A stretch of 64,000 nucleotides of DNA, taken from the NCBI GenBank assembly GCA_030765055.1, contig CM060947.1:226234349-226298348 (forward strand), read 5' to 3'. The stretch is from Mantis religiosa (Eukaryota; Arthropoda; Insecta; Mantodea; Mantidae). The notes beneath the pieces are model-generated. The model saw only the letters and a list, made by a program, of their open reading frames with translations, ran no database searches and was not told the origin of the DNA. Positions 25,130-38,887 of the stretch are shown piece by piece. How positions within the stretch are numbered: position 1 is the first letter of the stretch; the number at the start of each line of letters is the position of its first letter. Position numbers and translations under genes: made by a program.

Positions 25130-26060
25130 TAACACATCTAAAGATATGGGACTTGAATGAGGGGGCGCAAATATGTTTGGGATACATAAAAACTTTTGCA
25201 AACAAGTTTTGGGCTTACCACGAGCTTCACCAAATTGAATGATACAAGCAGAATTGGGAAGACTGGAAAATATAGGAATAATAGTGCAAAAGATGTTCAA
25301 ATATTGGGCGAGAATTAGGAATTTGGATGAGCAGAATATTCTATGGCAATGCTTGATAGTACAGGAAGAACTAATAAATAAGAAAGATCCATGTCTAAAT
25401 AAGATAAAGTAAATGATGTTTAAAACAGGGTTTGTTGTCATGTGGGGAAATAGGGAATTATTCCAAAGTGATTTTGGAAAGAACTTAGGTTAAGGAAGGA
25501 AGATATTGAAAGGCAAAGAGTGATAGGAAGTTTCAATTTGAAAAGCTCACTGGAAGTTTATAGAGAGATAAATGTGATCTGGAACAGGGAAAAACACATT
25601 GATACTTGTGATAAAGCAGCAAGAGGAGGCTCTGCATGGGCTAGAATAGGGGTGGTGGTGAAATTGAAGGGTTTGGGAAGAGGGAGAGACCTGGAGAAAT
25701 GCCCATTGTGTCACCAAAGGGATAAAGAATGCCATTTGCTTTTAGAATGTGAAGAAACTAGGCTGTTAGGAAGAAGATAGGTAAAAAAGAGTGGGCAAGG
25801 CTACCAAAAGAAATTCAAGCAATGCAGTTAATGAGTGTAAAAACTAGGAAAAGTTTACATAAAATTGGGAACTTTTGGGGCAAATTAGGATCCATATGGT
25901 TGAGGAAGATAAGTAAACACGATGAAAATGAATATTATGTTAGCTCGACACCTTCAGAGTTTGAGTCTACTGGGCCCAAGGATAAGCAGCAACTCAGTGT
26001 AGTAATAAGTATGTAAATATACAACAGTTTGTAAATGAATGGAAATAAAGATTTGCATAG
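25130..26060 (+). pseudogene. LINE 3' end fragment with zinc-knuckle block
   Basis: The + strand reads, with stops, VLGLPRASPN...AELGRLENI and MFKYWARIRNLDEQN, as in the region after the RT thumb of some non-LTR elements. It then reads AARGGSAWARIGVVVKLKG and KCPLCHQRDKECHLLLECEE, a CxxC...H...C zinc-binding segment, in the frame 25520..25780. A 3' tail with 'aatggaaataaag' ends near 26060. It is a 5'-truncated dead copy related to 13365..13965. Confidence 0.6.
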
Positions 26061-28320
26061 TTACTTGCTAATAACATATAACATGATTTAAATTACTCTG
26101 AATACCTTTACTACTTTATAACAAATGAAAATGCGAATGTTTTGCTAAAATACATTAAATGTATATTCTTTAAATTAAACAAAGAAGTTGCGTTACAAAA
26201 CTGTACAAAATGTAGACCTCAACTCATTTAAAACATTTTAAACAAGTTTGTGTTATTTAAGGTCAGTTGAGATGAATGATATGATTTGAGATATGAATGA
26301 TCGAAAAGAGCAAATAAGTTTTGCCCTGCAATGTGTGAGTTATTGGATCATTTGTTACCACATTTATCCACATCTTCGCAGAAATGGAAATATGTTAGTA
26401 TCAAATACTGTCATGTAACAATTCTCTCTTTCTTACAGCAAATAGAGTGTATATTATGAATTCCCGTTGTCTAGTCCTATCTTGGTACACCGTTATAGGC
26501 CGCGTGGTGGTTAGATTCGCTCGTATTTCAATGAGTTTCTCTCAGAATATCATACCGCTAAACATGAACTACAAAGGTAAAGTTCAGTCTGCTCGGCCGT
26601 AAATCACATTCCTGAATTGAAACCCAACTACGAACAAATGCAGTTAATTGGGCATAAGATAACACAGCATTTGTTCTGTAAGGTAATACCCAGAAAGAAA
26701 ATGTTCACAAAAGTATTTCCAACAGAGATTTAAACTGGGACCCTACAAATACGAATCCACATCTAAACCTGGAAGATACACCTTGCATTTGTTGTTTAAA
26801 ATTTCTAAATAGAAACATTATTCTAAATAGATTTAGGCTCCTCGGGAAATACATAACATTTTAAGAACATTGCCTCTAATGGAATTTGAGTCCTTAGCGC
26901 CGAAGAACATCTAGAGAACTTCAGGGATCGATAATCTTTGAATACCTTCCACAACACTGAAAGTTAAACAACTCGGATAGAGGAGGTCGTCCTTTAAAAA
27001 TTTTCCTTTAAATAATTCTCTATACAATTACCATTTCAGGGTAAGGTGTTCATTCTTGTGTATCTGCCACACCTATACGAGCAATATCGAGGAAAAGGAG
27101 GAAAAACCCTTTTAAGCATAGACCTCGTTTGTTTCTATTAGCCGCTATAAAATTAACTAACTTAATTAAACCATACAAAATCCGAACGTGGACATTTTTA
27201 GCGTTTACGATTGGTTATGATTGTAATGGTTTTAAAAGTGAGCTCTTGTCACCATCGTCATCATCATCATCTTCGTCGTCATCATGATCAGCATCATCAT
27301 TATTTATTTTTACGAATCAATAGGCCCTAAGTCGTGCAAGAATGTAGGTTACCCAGTTCTGAATATATGATTAAAATTGCATGAAAAATGCCAATGCGTC
27401 CTCAAACGAAAACTGGTATTAAATTTTCTCATTTATATAGATCTACACAAGGGCTATAACATATTATTCGGATATAAAATAACTCTGGATCCGTAACTAC
27501 GCAATAATATTAATGACTGCTTACAGCTTACCATAAAATGCCCTAACCATCCCGTTCAATTTCAATGACTTTTCAAAAAGCTGTGTTTGATCATTTATGT
27601 TATTTAGGAACCAATAATCGCTCTTTAGCTTAGTATTTAAATAATAATGCTACAAAATACTCGTAGTACGATTAATTTGCAAATTGGCACATTGCGCTAA
27701 TGAGAATTATGTAAGTTCTTACGAATTATCAATTACTGTTAGATAATTCTGATGTGGAATAGATGTTTATGCTTATGGCAATGAAAAGTTAAGTAAAGAA
27801 CATAGTAAATGTTTTGGTGCTTAAAAAAGTTAAATAATTTTAATGCAGATAATAAAGGGGTACTCAAGTTGAAGGCATTTCAAATTACACTTCAAGGACA
27901 CTGCAATCAAATAACAGAACAATCTCATCAAATCTAGGAAGCTAACATTAAATGCAATTCATAAGGAAAATTAAAGGAACTAAGCTCAAACCTATCTTTT
28001 TAAATGTATGAAAATTGACACAAATTAAAAGAAGTAAAATGTAGGTCTCGTATATAGCATTGTCAGGAACTCAAAACTACAACCAAAAACTTGCAACTAC
28101 AAATCAATGAAGGGAAGGCAGAATTAAACAGAAACAAGTGTGATACATGTAAGTGACAAATAACATTGAAGCGCTATGTCCCTAAAGTATTATGGCTGAT
28201 CATTAAGAATTAATTTATTGAGGCATAAACACGAAAGAAAACTAGCAAACTCCCAAATTTCTAGCTAAAACAAAGCAGGAAACAAATTTAGTCCAAACTG
28301 GAAAATTACAGTGCTATACA
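26061..28320. other. Unassigned AT-rich DNA
   Basis: No supported gene or element. An imperfect (ATC)n run lies at 27252..27301. Confidence 0.5.
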
Positions 28321-29011
28321 AAAGCAGTACACCTGATGCGATCTACACCTGATAAGGTCTACACCTGACATGGTCTACACCTGATATGGTCTACACCTGA
28401 TAAGGTCTACACCTGACATGGTCTACACCTGATATGGTCTACACCTGATGCGATCTACACCTGATGCGATCTACACCTGATGCGATCTACACCTGATAAG
28501 GTCTACACCTGACATGGTCTACACCTGATATGGTCTACACCTGATAAGGTCTACACCTGACATGGTCTACACCTGATGCGATTTACACCTGATAAGGTCT
28601 ACACCTGACATGGTCTACACCTGATATGGTCTACACCTGATAAGGTCTACACCTGACATGGTCTACACCTGATGCGATTTACACCTGATAAGGTCTACAC
28701 CTGACATGGTCTACACCTGATATGGTCTACACCTTATAAGGTCTACACCTGATAAGGTCTACACCTGATATGGTCTACACCTGATAAGGTCTACACCTGA
28801 TAAAGTCTACACCTGATATGGTCTACACCTGATATGGTCTACACCTGACAAGGTCTACACCTGATGCAATCTACACCTGCTAAGGTCTACGCCTGATAAG
28901 GTCTACACCTGATATGGTCTACACCTGATAAGATCTACACCTGATGCAATCTACACCTGCTAAGGTCTACGCCTGATAAGGTCTACACCTGATATGGTCT
29001 ACACATGATAA
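28321..29011. repeat. 16-bp minisatellite, ~43 units
   Basis: Tandem units of ctacacctgataaggt with four main variants ending in taaggt, catggt, tatggt and tgcgat. The variants recur in the order taaggt-catggt-tatggt, giving a 48-bp higher-order period over the first two thirds. The array decays at its right end (ctaaggtctacgcc, acacatgat). There are no unique spacers between repeats, so it is not a CRISPR array. Confidence 0.97.
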
Positions 29012-29689
29012 GGAAACTACTTGTCTGAAAATGGAAGTCTTATTTTCAAGTTCAACAAGCTGTGCATTTATGTAGGCCATCTCTTACAACTCACCGATTA
29101 AACAAAGCATTCGAATAAACAAGATTTCGAAGTCTGTCCATTGGATAATCTAGATAAACATTTTATTAGGCATAAAAATATCTGAAACATTAGGGCTAGT
29201 TTTGAGAATTTAAAACACAACAATCAATAAAAGCTCCATTTGAAAGATGTATGTGGGATTCTTTTGGAAGCCTTTGTTTCGCATACCTGGAAGATGCAGG
29301 TTCGTTTTCTGCCACTTTTGTTTTAGAGTCACACTGTTCACAGATACCAAATGAGCATACAGATTCCCTTATACACCTCCTTCACCTGGCTTCAGGATAT
29401 CCCAAAACGTATATTTGTGGCAAAATCTCAACATTGCATTTTACTGGCATATATACTTTCTCTTACCTTCTGTAGGAAGGTGGCAAGAAAAGTAACAGTG
29501 AAAATGAAAATACATTTATAGCTAAGAATATATTTTAAATAATTTTAAAGGCGAATTACCCCAAATAAAAAAGTAGAATACAAGCAGTAAATTTAAAAAC
29601 AAAATTAAATTAATTTAAAATAGATTAGGCACTTACCTTTATTGCTCCCGCGAGGAAATTTCTTCCATTAAACTTCGTATACTCCTTTC
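29012..29689. other. Unassigned DNA left of the pyrimidine tract
   Basis: A 74-codon frame at 29251..29475 has no recognised domain. Nothing else is supported. Confidence 0.45.
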
Positions 29690-30925
<1,236 letters not shown>

Positions 30926-32280
30926 TCTCTGTCAGACCAGTCCGTTGTTTAAAAATAAATGGTCCTTGATTATTTTAAAACAGTTATCCGGTCTATTCAG
31001 GGTTTTACAGTGAACCTGTAACCCTGCCAAACTGGCCAAAAGTTGAAAAACGAGTTTTCTTTCCACTCTGTTTCCAGTGGAGTTCATCAATCATAACGTG
31101 ATTTGCAGTAGTTCTACTGCCAATCTGAAACGGTATCAGGTTGGCAAAGAGTTAAAAAGTTAATGTTTCCAAATCTGTTCACAATGATTGGCCAGCCGGA
31201 CTACGGTGAGAGTTTTAGAAAGTTTTCTGCGAAGTTTAACCGCTTTTCTTGAACAGGCAAATCGGGAATTTGAAAATTCAGGAACTTCAGAAAAGAGCTA
31301 GAACACAGTTTATGATATTTGTCACAGTAATCAGCGATTAACGGAATCAAAGTTTTAAGGCAGATAATATAACATTTTAGTTATTTACGACCTCGTATAG
31401 CATTTAACATGCAACCACGAAACGTGCACCGTATGATATCGGTTTAAAATACCGGAAAACATTTATGGAGAAAAAAACTGTTTGCCATAAAATGGAATCC
31501 AGTTGTTTATATTGTGATGCACCCACAGATGGACCAGCCACTATGGTAAACAAAGGTCGGGAAACGCTCTGGCCTTTGTATATCGTCATTCAATTCGAGA
31601 GCCCTCGTAATGTTCTCGCGAACATTCCAGTTCAAGAAGCTTCTGTTCGCTGGACCAAAACAGGAAAGCACTCAACAGGAAAGCAGCGCGTTCACTAAGT
31701 GGCATTTTGACATTGCATTTTAATGGTTTAAAATAAAACATTGTTCTTGTAAACCAAAAATAAGTTTTACTTTTAAAACGATTTTCCTACCAACTTCCCC
31801 AAGAAGTATAGAACTGAGCTAAACAATGAACTAATAGAGTTAGGAGTGAAGCTAGACAACGGCCTAACTTTCAGGGACACATAAGAGGCCTGTCACATTG
31901 GTCACCAGTCTATGACTTCACTTAACCCATGTTATACTGTAAGATTCCAGTACTCCTAAAGTTACGCCTTTTTCGGGGTGATATAGTTTCTGACCTGCTA
32001 TACGAGAGAATGGACGAACGCTGTTACTGCAGACCATTAATTCTGTATATTGCTCTTTCTCGGTGAAGCTACCGCATGAAGCTCTATCTCTTCGATACGT
32101 GAAATTAGGTGCCGGGCCGCAAAATCAGACCACTCATTTTCAATGCATCGGATCGCCCTGGTTCGGTATTTTGGAGAGTGTAGCCCCTGAGTACGTCGCT
32201 TCAGGCATTATCGGTTTGGCTAATGACATCGGGGAATATCTGGTAACATCATCTCATCAGCATCTTCAGTGTATGCATTA
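30926..32280. other. Unassigned DNA
   Basis: Frames at 31465..31698 and 32063..32281 have no recognised domain. The nearby CTCATCAGCATCTTCAG string (about 32255) is followed on the right by the 3' end of a minus-strand LINE. Nothing further is supported. Confidence 0.4.
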
Positions 32281-33440
32281 GACATTTTCTGTTCCGTTTT
32301 TCACATTAAGTCTCTCCATCTCTTCTGTGGTCCCCCCACATCTCTTCTCCCTGCTCCTTAGTGCTATTTTCGGAAATCTATCACTGTCCATCCTTTCCAT
32401 TTGCAACAGTCATTTATTTCTGTAGTGTATTATTTCTTCATTTATAGATTTCACTTTCAGCTCTGTTCTTATTACATCATTATTTATGTGGTTTATTTTT
32501 GTACATCCCTTAGTTCTTCTCAACAATTGTATCTCACTCGCCATCTTCTTTGTTATAACCCAGGCTTTACTTCCATATAAAAGTACTGGCTTTGCCATTG
32601 TTTTATAAACTTTAATTCTTGAATCCTTTCTTGATTTATTTCTTAAACTACTGTGTAATATTCCGCCTACAGTTTGGAATCTTGACAGTTTCAGGTTAAT
32701 ATCTCTTTCTTTCGCTGAACCTATTTCATATCCGCAGAATGTGAAACTTGAGACGTGTTCTAAAGGTTGACCATCTAAAATAATTTTAGATCTTATTGGT
32801 GGCTTACCGCAAAAATAGGAATATTAAAATATTAAATATTAATGTTAGAAGTATTAAACCATCGTTCTTACATATTAGGATGAAGTCATATGTAGAACGT
32901 TGTAAATCTTCTTCACTTTTCTGTATTGATATTACATCATCTGCATATAATAAAGCCTTTATCTCTAATTGATTATTTAATCTAATTCCTTTGTCAAAAA
33001 TCTGCTTCTATTTTAGGAAAATGTCATCAATTTATATTCAATAAAGTGGCTGATAATGCATACCCCTGTCTGACTCCTTTATTTATTGTTATGGCTTGTG
33101 CTTTTCTTCATCTGTGTTTATAATTGTATTGAATTTTCACATAGGCTTCTCACTACTTGAATTAGATGTCTGGGGTATCCATATTCTTCTATTGCATTCC
33201 ATAGCTTTTCTATATTTACATTATCAAACTGTTTTTGGAAATCTGCAAAAGCTGTATGAGTTGGTAAATTATATTATCTTTTTTTCTTGAATATCTAGGG
33301 CATTATAAATATATTATCTATAGTAGATATTTCTCTGTGAAAGCCATTATGTTCTTCAAATATTGCTTTCGAAATATACCTTAATCCGTTGTTTATTATT
33401 TTACGAGGGGCACTATTCAAATTTTGAGCCTTGGCAACCC
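32281..33440 (-). pseudogene. LINE reverse transcriptase, C-terminal half (degenerate)
   Basis: The minus strand reads, across frames, DKGIRLNNQLEIKALLYADD followed by VISIQKSEEDLQR (RT catalytic YADD box), ILYGS.AWV.TKKM, and the tail RTKGCTKINHINNDVIRTEL. This YADD-to-'LYGSETW' order matches the RTE/endonuclease-type RTs also seen at 54150..56190 and 61084..61870. Many stops. Its N-terminal RT part may be the minus-strand fragment at 36590..36960, with 3 kb of later insertions between (inference). Confidence 0.65.
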
Positions 33441-33507
33441 TATATGTTGTATGTGCCATCTTTCGTTTCCAATATAACATTTGACATAGTTGGATCACTT
33501 CCAGCAT

Positions 33508-33697
33508 AGGCCCGTCTCGGTAGCATAGATGGTAGCGTGTCTACCTCACGTTCAAGAGGTCCCGAGTTCGAATCTCGGTCAGGGCGTGTTACCTGGATAA
33601 GGTTTTTCCTTATCCTGAAAGACGAATGTCGGGTAACTCTAAGCTTTATGGACCCTGGGCTCATTTGAGCATCATTTTGCCCATTCCATTCATCGTT
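33508..33697 (+). mobile_element. tRNA-derived SINE, family A, copy 4, 5' part
   Basis: Forward copy from the tRNA-like head (gcccgtctcggtagcataga, B box gagttcgaatctcgg) to 'ccattccattcatcgtt'. Its tail is missing here and resumes at 34602, beyond an inserted LINE. The 13-bp string tccattcatcgtt at its end (33685..33697) is repeated at 34589..34601. Confidence 0.9.
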
Positions 33698-34588
33698 TTT
33701 TTTTATTTAAACAATATTTTACAGCCCGTGTTTTACCTAAAGGTATATCACGGGATTATTTACAGTAGTTATTTTCACAGTACTATACAGATTTATTCAA
33801 GTGTGAGGTAAATGCTCTTGATGAATCCTGATACTCGAACTGTATTGAAGTGAATCTTCAGAACCACGGGTAGAGGGGCCGGACATAAAACGTCTGGTCG
33901 ATCTCTTGAGAAATTACTGCACTCTGTCATCAAATGCAGAGCCGTCTGTGGGTGTTTTTCAGTGCAGTTACAGGATGGCGAGGCTCTTATTTTCATTCTG
34001 AGAACGTAGGCCTGGAAACGGCCGTGATTTTAGAGGATTTGTGTGGTTATGTGATTGGGCCATAGAGATAAGGACAGACGGTGTTGTATGTTGGGAATGA
34101 AAAGTTTGGTATGAAAGGCATTGTTGGATCTGGTGTATATTGAGTTCCAAACTGTAGTGTAGTATTCGGTTAGCAGCTGCTTGCCCCGAGTTATGGGAAT
34201 TGATTTGTAGTTAAGGTGGTCTTGTGACTGGCAGCAATCCTAGCGAGGTAATCAGCTCTTTCATTCCCCCATAGACCTGCATGACGTTTGACCCAGTGAA
34301 GAGTGACGTTGTATGCCTTGTTTAGGGTGATGATCTTTTCTCTGAGCTGAACGGCCAAGGGGTGGGTTGTTCTTCTGTGTGCAATGGCGAGGAGAGCGGC
34401 CATTGAGTCAACATGTATGCGAAAGTTGTGCTACCGGTTTTCTGTTGTTCTATCCACTCCACAGCTGCTTTAATACCTAGAAGTTCAGCCTGAAATACTG
34501 AGTTTTCTAGGTCTAATCTTTTAACTCCTATGTAAATCTCTTTGGAGTTTTCTATAACCACCATTCCTGCACCAACGTGGTTTACTGC
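33698..34588 (-). pseudogene. LINE fragment with RNase H domain, inserted in a SINE
   Basis: Minus-strand RNase H-type blocks: VGAGMVVIENSKEIYIGVKR, SVFQAELLGIKAAVEWIEQQ, then LLAIAHRRTTHPLAVQLREK and LHWVKRHAGLWGNERADYLA. These carry the expected Glu (QAEL) and the final HxGxxGNERAD block of LINE RNase H. A frameshift separates the halves near 34400. The first active-site Asp lies outside the insert (5' truncation). The poly-T at 33698 is its A tail. The insert is flanked by tccattcatcgtt on both sides, a target-site duplication. Confidence 0.85.
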
Positions 34589-34601
34589 TCCATTCATCGT
34601 T

Positions 34602-34660
34602 CGATATGACTTAACGTTGGAGAACGTAAATTTAAAAAAACAACAAAAAAACAAAAATAA
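34602..34660 (+). mobile_element. tRNA-derived SINE, family A, copy 4, 3' tail
   Basis: Holds cgatatgacttaacgttgga and the A-rich tail that are missing from the copy ending at 33697. Together the two parts rebuild one ordinary family A SINE interrupted by the LINE at 33698..34588. Confidence 0.85.
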
Positions 34661-35016
34661 ACCTTCGATCATAGAGGTGTAGTTGAAGAGCCATCCTTCT
34701 CCGTGGACAAGGAGCCTTCGACGTTTTGTCATTCCGGGGCTCTGTCTCTTACTGGCATTATGATGGGTTTATAATAATCGACAGTGGGTAGATGGTGGTT
34801 TATTTTTAATGAAGTATCACAAGCTGTTGGATGAAAGAGAGGATATGCTACTTATAGATTATTGAACTTATGATGGGCCTAAGGTGAGTCTGTAACGCTT
34901 GTAGGTTTTCCCGGGGTCAGTATCATTGTTTATCATCATCTACTTCAGAGATTTTGTCAACAGAGCGTAATTTGTTTTGTTTCCATTAACTTGAAAATTT
35001 ACCTCTGAACAAAAAC

Positions 35017-36532
35017 ATGGAAATATCTCATGAAAATATTCGGGCAATGATTTATTATGACTTTCTACGTGGATTATCAAGACAAGAGTGCATCGATCAA
35101 CCAACTCTCGCATCTGGCGTGGAAGCTCCATCCTTTGTCTCTGTGAAACGCTGATATAACGAATTTAATCGTGACCACCGTCCGCTCAATGTTGAAGTTC
35201 GTGAAGGTCGTCCGAAATAAGTTGTTATGCCAGAAACATTAATGTTGTGCAAAAACTAATTATGCAAGATCATCATGCGACGTATTGTGAGATTGAGGCA
35301 AATCTAGGCATTAGTTCCACCAGAATATATTTAGCCGTGATAAAGGTTTGTTCTCGTTCGTTCTCACATAATTTGACGCAATCTCAAAAACACGCTTGTG
35401 TCGATTGGTGTACAAAAATGCTCAAGAAATACAATGCCGGTGCCTCAAAAGACGTATATAAGATGGAACAGGTGATGAATCAGAGATTTATGCGAGTGGC
35501 CTGTTTGAGTGTTTTCCCGTAGGGTAGAGGATACGTCCCCTTCACCTGCCATGGTGCGGGCGCTGCGGACCCTTAGCACTCATGGTACCTCTGACGTTAC
35601 TAGAGGAACCTCAGGCCGAACCGCCGAGCCCCTCCTGTAGGGGAGTTCGGATTGGGTTGGACTCGATGCGGCAGTATGTTCCCGACACCCGTAGGATTTC
35701 AGCCAGGCCTCGGCCGCCCGGAGGGGTTGAGGGTTGCCTAATAAGTCCCTGGTACCAGCCTGCAGAGCTAGTAGATGGTATGCTAGATCACCAGGTGGTG
35801 CCACCGAGGTTTTCGGTAGCCTTCCCTGCGGGGTTGACGTGCGTAAGTGGCGTATCCATTTCCACCCGTCTTGAATATGTGGAGCCTGTTTAGACTCAAG
35901 GTATTGCCCCAAGGAGAGAGCCCCGGAACTTTGCATAGCTCCGGGGTTGGTAGAAGCCGGGGTTGGACTTTCGGGTAGACGTCGTTGTACACACAATTGT
36001 CTGGATGTTTCAAGATGAAGCAAATCCCACAAAAGTTATTCGCACTCCAAGCACTTGGACGCAAATGATTACCTGCTTTTTCAGCAAAACTAGCCATGTG
36101 GCGATACTGCCTTTAGAGGAACTAAAACGGGCAATGCCGAATGGTACACAACAATTTGTTTGCCGGAAGTCTTCGCTGAAGTAAGGAAAACCAACAAGAA
36201 CCATTCTTCATGAAAACAATGCGAGCGTACACACATTTCGTCCAACAACAGAGTATTTGAAGGCTAAGTTGAAATGACCATCCACCCTACAGTCCTGATT
36301 TGCCACAAAATGACTTCTTTTTGTTCCCGAAAATCAGAATAAATTGCAGGGACAACGATTTTTGTCAGCAGAAGAAGCCATTGATGCCGTACCATGTTTT
36401 GGAGGTGTCTCAAATAGACTGGTGTAAATGCTTTGACAAATGGTCAAACGGAGGCAAAAGTGTATTGATCACGAAAGAGAATATTTTGAAAAGGAATTAA
36501 GTAGTTTTCAATCAGAAATTACCTTGTATTAA
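35017..36532 (+). pseudogene. Mariner transposase (M4), degenerate, split by a GC-rich insert
   Basis: Begins MEISHENIRAMIYYDFLRGL, then QECIDQPTLASGVEAPS, VREGRPK, KLIMQDHHATYCEIEANLGI (second HTH), DWCTKMLKKYNAGASKDVYK, and 'GDES' (first Asp block, frameshifted at about 35475). After the insert at about 35500..35985 it resumes VWMFQDEANPTKVIRTPSTW, then LHENNASVHT (second catalytic block), 'DLPQNDFFLFPKI' (third block), and ends RQKCIDHEREYFEKEL. Without the insert the length is close to a full mariner ORF of about 340 codons. Stops and frame changes make it inactive. Confidence 0.85.
35500..35985. other. GC-rich insert of unknown origin inside mariner M4
   Basis: A clearly GC-rich block (for example ggcctcggccgcccggaggg) that interrupts the mariner between its first catalytic block and VWMFQDE. 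The 150-codon minus-strand frame (35580..36032) has no recognised domain. I find no clear target-site duplication. Its composition resembles the 5' region of Jockey-like elements, such as the GC-rich LINE near 58-60 kb, but this is inference. Confidence 0.5.
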
Positions 36533-36589
36533 TTATTAGGCTCAAAATGTAAGTAATTCCTGCATATATTTTATTGCATTAAACAGACT

Positions 36590-36960
36590 TATTGCTCTGT
36601 AAATCTCAGATCTTAAAATGTTATTTTTAAAATGTTGGTATAATTTCTGCAGTTTTCCAGGATTGTTGAATCTTTCTGTTCTTCCAACACTGATTTATTA
36701 AATGTTAGAGCCTTAGATGTAAAATAGTCCCTCCATACTTTACTAATTTCATGTTGAGGCCATTAGGTCCTGTAACTTTTCTGCTCCTACTTTCCTTTAG
36801 GACTGTTTGTAACTCTTCCATTGTTATTGAGTCTATTTCTATTCCATTATTTCCTTTTCCTCCAGTTTTCAATTCATCATAGTATTTTACAACATTGAAT
36901 CCAAGTTTCTTTATTAATTGTATTTATTTTTTTAACGATGTAACCTCGGAACAAATGAAA
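36590..36960 (-). pseudogene. LINE reverse transcriptase, N-terminal fragment
   Basis: The minus strand reads LIKKLGFNVVKYYDELKTGG, ITMEELQTVLKESRSRKVTG followed by PNGLNMKLVKYGG, then HLINQCWKNRKIQQSWKTAE. This is the usual start of the RT domain (KAxGPDGINxELIKY). It ends before the GFRxGRS block. It probably belongs to the same minus-strand copy as 32281..33440 (inference). Confidence 0.6.
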
Positions 36961-38268
36961 GAGCTTAGTAAGCTATAGAGATGTTTGGAATTCAAAATGT
37001 AAACCAACCTCAATAATTTTGGTTAAAAGCTGTGAAGAAGGAAGGTAGTTGAGAAGCAGTCTTACTTACTGCCTGCCTAAATTACCCAATCTCAAGTACA
37101 CCCGTAACACTACAACTCTCACATCCTGCAGTGCTTAAAACTTATCAAGGGCAAGTACACGAGTGACACATCTTGGGCTGTCCTCGGCCTGCCAACACTC
37201 CGTAATCATAAGCAGCAAGTCAGTGAGAGTCTTGGAATTAAGAAGTTTCAGTGAACGGATTAGTACAAGTTGTGTGTGCAACAGGGGCCTACGTGAACAT
37301 TAACGCTGCAATAAGATCCTGTTGTTTTCGCTCAGTCATTAAGTAAAAGTAGGTGCTTTGCGAGTATTTTAAGTGACAAATAAAATATATTTAGCACCAC
37401 CTGGTGCTTCATTTAGTTACACTAAAGAAATTGGGCTTTATTTAATTCCTATGCAGAAAGTTAGAGAGACAAGTCATAAATCAATACATGGAAAATCTCA
37501 TTACTGCTATAATAAGGAGCTGCTTTTAATTTATATTGACTGATAGTTGATGACCGAGTCTTGGAGGAATCTAAAATGGTATTAAAATAATACATTGTAA
37601 TAGTATTAAAATAACTGCACTTTAAAGAGTTGATATGTGTAAAGCAGTAGTATTCCTTTGTCATAGTATGGTGTAGGAGTAGTGACTATTACTATTTTTA
37701 CTATTAATGATGTTGTATCTGTATTGGACTGCTCTATTTATAGGCCACATCAATTGATAATGATTAACACCAAGTAACGTATTGGTAATCGACAAATCAC
37801 AGTCGTTTAATAATATGCTTGCAAATTTAATTTAATTGGATAAAGAGTCAACCTAATGTTTACTCAAGTATTGTTAATCTTTTGTCTATATATTCCTTTC
37901 CGAACAAATTATGCTCTTAGGAAAAAATGTATGTAGAGTTCTGATTTTAGCTTGTCTCAACGTTGAGGCTGACTGTTTCCTTACACCCACTGTTGGTAAC
38001 ACTGGTTAATATTTGTAATATATCTGATTTATAGTAAGGGTGATATAAGGACAGATGCAATGGGGCCTTGATTTTAAATATAAGTATTATTTATATAATT
38101 TGTTAGGCTTTGTTCAGGAATATCTTAATAGATCGAATTTCAGTTTCATCGTTTTGACGATTCTATCGATAATCTTGTAGTCTCTTAGCCTCTCTAAGGA
38201 TTACGTACACAGTCAGGGAAGTGAAATTTGAAGGCAGGGAAAACAGCAAACTTTTCTTCTACAACGAC
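36961..38268. other. Unassigned AT-rich DNA
   Basis: No supported gene, RNA or mobile element. Confidence 0.45.
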
Positions 38269-38494
<226 letters not shown>

Positions 38495-38651
38495 TATAGC
38501 TTGCAGAAATAACAGGATTATGAAAATACAGTAGTCTTTAAGCGCTAATTAAGTCCTTTAGACATTATCGTTTAAAATGGTTTCTTTGCATAATCAGAAG
38601 GGAAATGAAAATTAGGACTTTACCTTTACGAAATCTATGTGTATTTATTTA

Positions 38652-38887
38652 TTTTGTAATTTACATCCTCCAACGTTAAGTCATATCGGACGATGAATGG
38701 AATGGGTGAAATGATGCTCAAATGAGACCAGGATCCATAGAGCTTAGAATTACCCGACATTCGTCTTTCAGGATAAGAGAAACCCCCGGGAAAAACCTTA
38801 CCCAGGTAACTCACCCTGACCGAGATTCGAACTTGGGACCTCTTGAACGTGAGGCAGACATGCTACCACCACGCTACCGAGGCGTGT
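38652..38887 (-). mobile_element. tRNA-derived SINE, family A, copy 5
   Basis: Well-preserved minus-strand copy: head at the right end (ccgagattcgaacttgggac, gctaccgaggcg), intact body, tail 'gtaatttacatcctccaacg'. A short flank repeat (tgtatt) may be the target-site duplication. Confidence 0.92.

Noticed and set aside
28321..29011. CRISPR-like regular repeat
   Set aside because: Units are contiguous 16-bp repeats without unique spacers, in eukaryotic DNA.
32240..32280. Another hammerhead core near ctcatcagcatcttcag
   Set aside because: The minus strand has CTGAAGA and CTGATGAG-like strings but no GAAAC box at the right distance.
35582..36032. 103- and 150-codon frames in the GC-rich insert as genes
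   Set aside because: Open frames on both strands are expected in GC-rich DNA, and neither shows a domain. The minus one crosses into mariner sequence.
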